Source: an uncultured Clostridia bacterium (GTDB lineage Bacteria; Bacillota; Clostridia; Oscillospirales; Ruminococcaceae). From it: 64,000 nt of DNA. The DNA lies in NCBI GenBank assembly GCA_946567425.1, contig CAMNXF010000007.1, forward strand, positions 62,001-126,000, written 5' to 3'. The position numbers and the translations under genes are program-made. The notes under the pieces were generated by a model. It made no database searches and had not been told where the DNA came from. It saw only the letters and a list, made by a program, of their open reading frames with translations. The stretch's first letter is position 1, and every line of letters starts with the position of its first letter. Shown here piece by piece: positions 59,484 through 64,000 of this stretch.

Positions 59484-60305
59484 TTATGAACTTTTATCGC
59501 CGAAGATATTTTTGTACGCCGTCGGCGGTAAGCCGATAAATGCTCCGAACGCGTTGGTGAAGTGGCTTTGGTCGGAAAATCCCGTCTGCATTGCCGCCTC
59601 GGCCGGCTTCGCGCCCCGAACGAGCAGCTCCTTTGCCCTGCCGATACGCACCGTCTGCAAGTACCTGTATGGTGTTACTCCCTTTACTTTCGCGAACGAA
59701 CGCAGCAGCGTGGATTTGCTCAATCCGCTGCACACGCAGAGCTGCTCCAGCGTGATATGCTCAGCGTAGCGCTCGTCCATAAAACGGCACGCGCGTTCTA
59801 TCGGTGCGTCATGGCGCGAAATGCACTCCAGAAAAGGCTTTCCCGTTTGCCTTATCAATTCCGCGAGAAGTGTCAGCAGAGTCTCTTCTCTTTCAAGCTC
59901 CGAGCCGCCGCGCATTATCATTTCGTGGAGCGAACGAAAATGCTCCGCGGTCTCACTGCAACGCAGAACATTCTCGGAAAAGTGCGGCGGAACACTTTCC
60001 CCCGTTATCTCTCCTGATAACTCCGACATTATTTCCTTGGAAATATTTACCGCCCGATAATCAAGCGCGCCGCCGTCCGACTGAACGCACCCGTGACTGT
60101 CCGAGGGGTTCAACAAAAGCATATCGCCCGCGACGAGAGCGTACTCCCGACCGATGCAGACCAGCTCCCGCGCCCCGCTTTCGACCAGACCGATAACGTA
60201 ATAGTCGTGGAAATGGTTCGGGAACGGCTGCGCTACGCCCTCGAACCGATACGCTTCAAGCCGCAGCGTCTCATCAAAAACCATAACGCGCGTTTCCTTT
60301 CTCAT
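59484..60305 (-). CDS. AraC-family transcriptional regulator with cupin sensor
   Basis: A 273-residue regulator. The N-terminal cupin (FPNHFHDYYVIGLVESGARE near 29-48) binds a ligand, and LLLNPSDSHGCVQSDGGALD continues the barrel. The C-terminal double HTH is near 165-270: YAEHITLEQLCVCSGLSKST, LLRSFAKVKGVTPYRYLQTV and RAKELLVRGAKPAEAAMQTG then FSDQSHFTNAFGAFIGLPPT. It probably controls itself and the DUF2000 gene. Its promoter has an extended -10. Confidence 0.92.
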   Translation of the reverse strand: MRKETRVMVFDETLRLEAYRFEGVAQPFPNHFHDYYVIGLVESGARELVCIGREYALVAGDMLLLNPSDSHGCVQSDGGALDYRAVNISKEIMSELSGEITGESVPPHFSENVLRCSETAEHFRSLHEMIMRGGSELEREETLLTLLAELIRQTGKPFLECISRHDAPIERACRFMDERYAEHITLEQLCVCSGLSKSTLLRSFAKVKGVTPYRYLQTVRIGRAKELLVRGAKPAEAAMQTGFSDQSHFTNAFGAFIGLPPTAYKNIFGDKSS

Positions 60306-60326
60306 AGGCTCACCTCCAACAAAAAT

Positions 60327-60355
60327 ATTATAGCATATTCCAAGTCAAATGTCTT
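60327..60355 (-). promoter_or_regulatory. Extended -10 promoter of the AraC gene
   Basis: Minus strand: TATAAT at 60327-60332 with TGC before it and a weak -35, AAGACA, 17 bp upstream. It is about 22 bp before the start codon. Confidence 0.5.
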
Positions 60356-60397
60356 GTAAAATATCTTCATTTTTACTAAAATTTTTTATTCCCGCTA

Positions 60398-60426
60398 TTG
60401 ACTTGTTGTGAAATATGTAGTATAAT
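60398..60426 (+). promoter_or_regulatory. Sigma-A promoter of the LRR/SWIM operon
   Basis: TTGACT (60398-60403), 17 bp, TATAAT (60421-60426), 49 bp upstream of the LRR gene start. Confidence 0.75.
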
Positions 60427-60474
60427 TTATTTGAGTAACCACTTTATTTTGTGGATTGCAAGGAGAACCCGTAA

Positions 60475-62124
60475 ATGGATATAAACGACGCAGAAAAACT
60501 CGGAATCGCCTGCCGTTTCGAGGGTATAGCCGCCGTGAAAGCGCTGCTGAGAAACGGCGTGAAATTCGACGAAACAAGCGAGCCGCTCTATAACAAAGAT
60601 CACGAGGTGTCACTGCTGAACGTCAGCGCGCAAGTCGCGCATGGAGCGTACCACCTGACCCTCATCGAATTAGGTAAAGAATATACAAAGGATGGCAAAA
60701 AATATGCGCTGCTGCCGACTTTGGAGCGCATTGAAATTTACAGGCTGCTGAAAGAGAACGCAAAGAAATGCAATTTCCATTCGGGTAGACTGTTCTATTA
60801 TGCACTGTTGTCTAACGATACCGAAATGCTTTCTGTAATGCGCGAAAATGGCGAAACACTCCCCGACTGCCTTAAAGATGTTTTGACCAAAGGCGGGCGC
60901 AGCACCGAATGGAGTGAGTTCTGCTACATATTCGAGGGAATGGGCGCGGAGGAATTTTTCGCAGTTGTCGACAATATTTCAAGTGAACTCGACGGTCAGA
61001 AGATAAATTTTTCCGAGATACTTTTCTGCTGCGTTGCTCCGATAATTGAAACGCCAAAGGGTCTGGAGTTTATTCTGGAGCGCTTTAACCAACAAAGGAT
61101 GAAAAAGGGTTGGCTGATGAAACGCTTTATTGACGAAAACAATGTCGGGCTACTTGATGTCACGGCACGGCACGGCTGGCTGAAAACTCCGAAGAAACGC
61201 GACGAAATGATAAAGTATGCGTCGGACAACGGAAAGACCGAGGCACTGGTGTTCTTGCTTGAATTCAAGAACCGCACCTCCGACCTCGTCAAAGAACAGG
61301 CAGCCGCCGAAAAGCGTATGTTCCGCGAACTTAACGCAAACCCGTATTCCGTGACCGAGCTGAAAAAGTCATGGAACTTCGCCAAAAACGGCGACGGAAC
61401 AGTCGCTGTTACAAGCTACAAGGGAGACCGCATTGAGGTTATAGTTCCCGAAAAGATAGGAAAGGACAGCGTGACGGAGATAGGCTGCGCGGCGTTCACA
61501 AGCGCGGTCGGGTTTGTGCGGAATGTCCGTCACGCGCTGCTTGAATTTCGGCGAACCATTACTTCGATCGCGCTGCCCGAGAGCATTGAAATAATTGGCG
61601 ATAATGCTTTTGCGTACTGCGAAAAGCTGTCGGATATCAACATACCGCCGAACGTTAGGTCGATAGGCGAACGCACGTTTCTGGCGTGCCGCAAGCTGGA
61701 AAAAATCGTCATTCCGAATTCGGTTATGGATATCGGAGAGAGCGCGTTCACCGCCTGTGTCGTGTTAAGATCAGCAAGACTTCCGTGCGGACTTACGGAA
61801 ATTCGAAAGGCAGTGTTCAGCCAATGCTGGGCGCTTGAGGATATCGTTATCCCCGAAAGCGTTATGAAGATCGGCACGAGCGCTTTTCACTCGTGCAAGG
61901 CGTTAAAGCGCGTTGAACTGCCGTCGGTTCTTACGGAGATAGGGTACGGAGCGTTCAGCGATTGTATTGAGCTTGAAGAGATCGATTTCCCGAAAAGCGT
62001 TATTTCAATAGAAGCGAACGCGTTCGGCGAATGCTCCAAACTCACTGCAACAGTAGATAAAGGCTCGTTCGCCGAGAAATATTGCATAGAAAACCAAATC
62101 AAATTTATATACAAGGAGAATTAA
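60475..62124 (+). CDS. BspA-type leucine-rich repeat protein with helical N-domain
   Basis: A 549-residue protein. The first 300 residues form a helical, partly ankyrin-like region (LGIACRFEGIAAVKALLRNG, IYRLLKENAKKCNFHSGRLF, YYALLSNDTEMLSVMRENGE) without a signal peptide. From about 350 there are seven BspA/LRR_5 repeats of 22-24 residues, for example SIALPESIEIIGDNAFAYCE, DINIPPNVRSIGERTFLACR and KIVIPNSVMDIGESAFTACV. Most BspA repeats are on secreted proteins, but this one is probably cytoplasmic. It may be a recognition or scaffold module for the SWIM protein encoded next (2-bp gap). The function is not known. Confidence 0.85.
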   Translation: MDINDAEKLGIACRFEGIAAVKALLRNGVKFDETSEPLYNKDHEVSLLNVSAQVAHGAYHLTLIELGKEYTKDGKKYALLPTLERIEIYRLLKENAKKCNFHSGRLFYYALLSNDTEMLSVMRENGETLPDCLKDVLTKGGRSTEWSEFCYIFEGMGAEEFFAVVDNISSELDGQKINFSEILFCCVAPIIETPKGLEFILERFNQQRMKKGWLMKRFIDENNVGLLDVTARHGWLKTPKKRDEMIKYASDNGKTEALVFLLEFKNRTSDLVKEQAAAEKRMFRELNANPYSVTELKKSWNFAKNGDGTVAVTSYKGDRIEVIVPEKIGKDSVTEIGCAAFTSAVGFVRNVRHALLEFRRTITSIALPESIEIIGDNAFAYCEKLSDINIPPNVRSIGERTFLACRKLEKIVIPNSVMDIGESAFTACVVLRSARLPCGLTEIRKAVFSQCWALEDIVIPESVMKIGTSAFHSCKALKRVELPSVLTEIGYGAFSDCIELEEIDFPKSVISIEANAFGECSKLTATVDKGSFAEKYCIENQIKFIYKEN

Positions 62125-62126
62125 CA

Positions 62127-63599
62127 ATGAAAAATGTAACCGAGCAACTGATCTTATCGCTTGCCCCGAACTCCGCCGCCGCGGCGAACGGCAAAAAAAT
62201 TTCCAAGAGCGGCGGCTTTCAGAAGCTGTACCGTTCCGAGGACGATACGCTGTACATGGGCGAATGCAAGGGTTCGGGCAAGAACCCCTACATAACATCT
62301 GCGGATTACATCGACCCCGACCATCCGGTATTCCGCTGCTCGTGCCCGTCGCGGCAGTTTCCATGCAAGCACTCGTTGGGACTGCTGTACGAAATGATGT
62401 CCGACAAAAAATTCGAGATATGTGAGATACCCGAGGATATTCAGCGCAAGCGCGGCAAAATAGCGGCTAAATCCGCGCCCGCAAAGGCTCCCGAGGATAT
62501 GACCCCCGAGGAGCTTGAAAAAGCCGAGAAGAAAAAAGCGTCGTCGGCGAAATCCGCAAAATCCGCGAAAAAGAAGAAGCTCCGGAAGCAGCTCGAAGGT
62601 CTGGACTTGGTCGAAAAGGCAGTCAAGGACTTGGTTGCGGCAGGTCTGGGAACAATGGGCGGTGCTTCTCTGCCGACCTATCAGAACCTCTCAAAACAGC
62701 TCGGCGACTACTACCTCAACGGTCCGCAGCGGCTGTTTAACCGCCTGATGATCGAGATCACCGAGTTTCAGAAGGATAACCTCGAAATACATTACGACAA
62801 CGCGATAGACACGCTCGAAAAGCTTTATTCGCTTATAAAGAAATCGCGCGTGTACATCAACGAGAAAATTGAAAACGACGACGTTGCAAACGATGATACC
62901 ATACTGTACGAGGAGCTCGGCGGCAACTGGAAGCTCTCGGAGCTTGAAGCGCTCGGCAAGTGCAAAAAGGACGCACACATGGCGCAGTTGTCGTTCTGGG
63001 TAACGTTTGACGAGGCGCGCAAGGAATATATCGACACAGGCGCTTGGTGCGACCTTGATGACGGCAATATTTATCTGACAAAGAACTTCCGTCCGCTGAA
63101 GTCGCTGAAATACGTCAAAGCGGAGGATTCTGTCTTCGGAGCAGCGGACGTTCCCTCAATGGCGGTCTATCCGGGCGAGATAAATCCGCGCGTTCGTTGG
63201 GACGGCGCGTCGCTGCGCGGACTTAACGACGGTGATTACGAAAAAATACGCTCGCTCGCTGTACCCTCGGTCTCCACAGAATTGAAGTCGATCAAAAACA
63301 AATTGCAGAACGCTATGGCAAGCCCGATACTATACGAGCTGGTCGCGTTCTCGAAGATTGGAAAATGTGAGGACGGCACCGCGCTTAAAACGAGAAACGG
63401 CGATACCGTGCTGCTCGAGGACTTTCCCGAGCTTGAACCTACCGTTGCGCGGCTGGAGATACTCCCGAACGCGAAGCTTACCGAAAACGGCGTTATGCTC
63501 TGCGGTTTCTGGTTTAATGGAGAAAAGCGCAGAATTTCCGCGCAGCCGCTCTGCATTATTCCCTACAGTAAAAATATTGTTGTAAGACTGTTGTACTAA
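62127..63599 (+). CDS. SWIM zinc-finger protein
   Basis: A 490-residue protein, read from ATG 62127 after AAGGAGAA. The SWIM finger HPVFRCSCPSRQFPCKHSLG near 66-85 (CxCx6CxH) binds zinc, and in related proteins nucleic acid or partner proteins. A Lys/Ala/Ser-rich linker near 122-165 (KAEKKKASSAKSAKSAKKKK) leads to a C-terminal domain of about 320 residues, mixed helix and beta (GTMGGASLPTYQNLSKQLGD, PRVRWDGASLRGLNDGDYEK). SWIM proteins of this kind often sit in operons with MoxR ATPase and VWA proteins. Those may lie beyond the edge. Confidence 0.85.
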   Translation: MKNVTEQLILSLAPNSAAAANGKKISKSGGFQKLYRSEDDTLYMGECKGSGKNPYITSADYIDPDHPVFRCSCPSRQFPCKHSLGLLYEMMSDKKFEICEIPEDIQRKRGKIAAKSAPAKAPEDMTPEELEKAEKKKASSAKSAKSAKKKKLRKQLEGLDLVEKAVKDLVAAGLGTMGGASLPTYQNLSKQLGDYYLNGPQRLFNRLMIEITEFQKDNLEIHYDNAIDTLEKLYSLIKKSRVYINEKIENDDVANDDTILYEELGGNWKLSELEALGKCKKDAHMAQLSFWVTFDEARKEYIDTGAWCDLDDGNIYLTKNFRPLKSLKYVKAEDSVFGAADVPSMAVYPGEINPRVRWDGASLRGLNDGDYEKIRSLAVPSVSTELKSIKNKLQNAMASPILYELVAFSKIGKCEDGTALKTRNGDTVLLEDFPELEPTVARLEILPNAKLTENGVMLCGFWFNGEKRRISAQPLCIIPYSKNIVVRLLY

Positions 63600-63611
63600 G
63601 GAGGTATTGAA

Positions 63612-64000
63612 ATGGATATCACTCCTGTTTATGAATTAAAAACACGTCTGCGCGCGGCTATGATTGCAGGAACAAATCTGCTGTCCGAGGACTTTCGTCT
63701 GAAAAAAGCGGCTGAGGGCTTTGCGGCGCTTTCGGGGAGTTCTCCCGTATTCGCCAAAATAAACGCTATGACCGAAAGGCTGCTCTCTGAAAAATCACCC
63801 GAATGCTTATTGGACACGATAACGCTCGTGGACGCGGTCATCACAACTCTGGGTACTGCCGAGGTCAAGGGCGAACTTGTGGATCTGCCCGATAACGGCG
63901 GTTCGGCGGTTATCGTGAACGCGCCATACTCGCGGTTATCGGCGGTTCTGGACGCATTGACGACTTCGGGCGGCGGACAGTACAACGCGTTTATGGAGGT
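63612..64000 (+). CDS. Unrecognised helical protein, truncated by window edge
   Basis: An open frame from ATG 63612, preceded by AAGGAGG, running past the end of the window (129 residues seen). It begins MDITPVYELKTRLRAAMIAG, then TNLLSEDFRLKKAAEGFAAL and FAKINAMTERLLSEKSPECL, a helical repeat-like stretch. Later GGSAVIVNAPYSRLSAVLDA may begin a second domain. It is 12 bp after the SWIM gene and is the third member of the same operon. A HEAT-like protein is a guess. Confidence 0.6.
   Translation, partial: MDITPVYELKTRLRAAMIAGTNLLSEDFRLKKAAEGFAALSGSSPVFAKINAMTERLLSEKSPECLLDTITLVDAVITTLGTAEVKGELVDLPDNGGSAVIVNAPYSRLSAVLDALTTSGGGQYNAFME

Noticed and set aside
1..64000. tRNA, rRNA, CRISPR array, prophage or transposase
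   Set aside because: Looked for in all gaps. No cloverleaf, repeat-spacer pattern or transposase motif was seen. Most gaps are under 200 bp, and only 51542-51854 exceeds 300 bp.

Overview
The window looks like a chromosomal segment of a medium-GC Firmicute of the class Clostridia, most likely a gut or rumen Ruminococcaceae/Oscillospiraceae-type bacterium. This is inferred from family content, not from a marker gene. The evidence is Bacillus/Clostridium-type gene order (tig-clpP-clpX, rplS-lepB-rbgA-rnhB-yraN, cdaA-cdaR), strong sigma-A promoters (TTGACA/TATAAT with 16-17 bp spacers), an undomesticated set of accessory GNAT/cupin genes, and cellulolytic enzymes (GH44, GH3). No rRNA, tRNA, CRISPR array, transposase or prophage was found.

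Layout. (1) 1-3580, minus strand: an ECF sigma factor, a Ser-rich membrane anti-sigma-like protein, a FemAB-type aminoacyltransferase and the 5' part of a secreted GH44 endoglucanase whose start codon is missing. (2) 3726-5903: tex, divergent from an FNT channel and an unusual peptide deformylase. (3) 7158-19621, minus: a tight 13-gene run from tmk through DUF2156, DJ-1, 5-formyl-THF cyclo-ligase, mltG, trhP (U32), GH3, deoC, deoB, a GNAT, mrp, a CGCAxxGCC protein and a zinc-ribbon membrane protein. (4) 19756-23397, minus: an XRE repressor and ImmA/IrrE protease under a consensus promoter with a perfect 17-bp palindrome, followed by two M42 aminopeptidases and a GNAT.

(5) 23681-37072, plus: the arginine pathway argG, argH, argC, argJ, argB, argD, argF, preceded by ARG-box-like sites. 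The pathway genes are interleaved with a PfkB kinase, an AT-rich methyltransferase and about ten small accessory genes. ArgJ makes the acetyl cycle self-contained, so ornithine is made without argA or argE; argF, argG and argH finish arginine. (6) 37154-41495, minus: a ComEC-like MBL hydrolase, a DUF368 (PopT-like) polyprenyl-phosphate transporter and a P-type ATPase homologue that has lost every catalytic motif. (7) 41641-51541, minus: an MGMT-like protein, an unknown protein, clpX, clpP, tig, a phosphoesterase, thrC, yraN, rnhB, rbgA, lepB and rplS with a long leader. This is a protein quality control, ribosome assembly and secretion block.

(8) 51855-59021: a stand-alone RACo-like ASKHA protein, divergent from trmL, a P-loop kinase, a DegV protein, cdaA-cdaR (c-di-AMP synthesis) and an FAD dehydrogenase. 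(9) 59050-64000: an AraC regulator with a DUF2000 gene, then an apparent operon of a BspA-type LRR protein, a SWIM zinc-finger protein and a third protein cut by the window edge.

The most unusual items are the catalytically dead P-type ATPase next to a lipid-carrier transporter, the LRR/SWIM operon, the Fe-S-less RACo homologue, the crowded arginine operon and a 10-G tract inside clpP.
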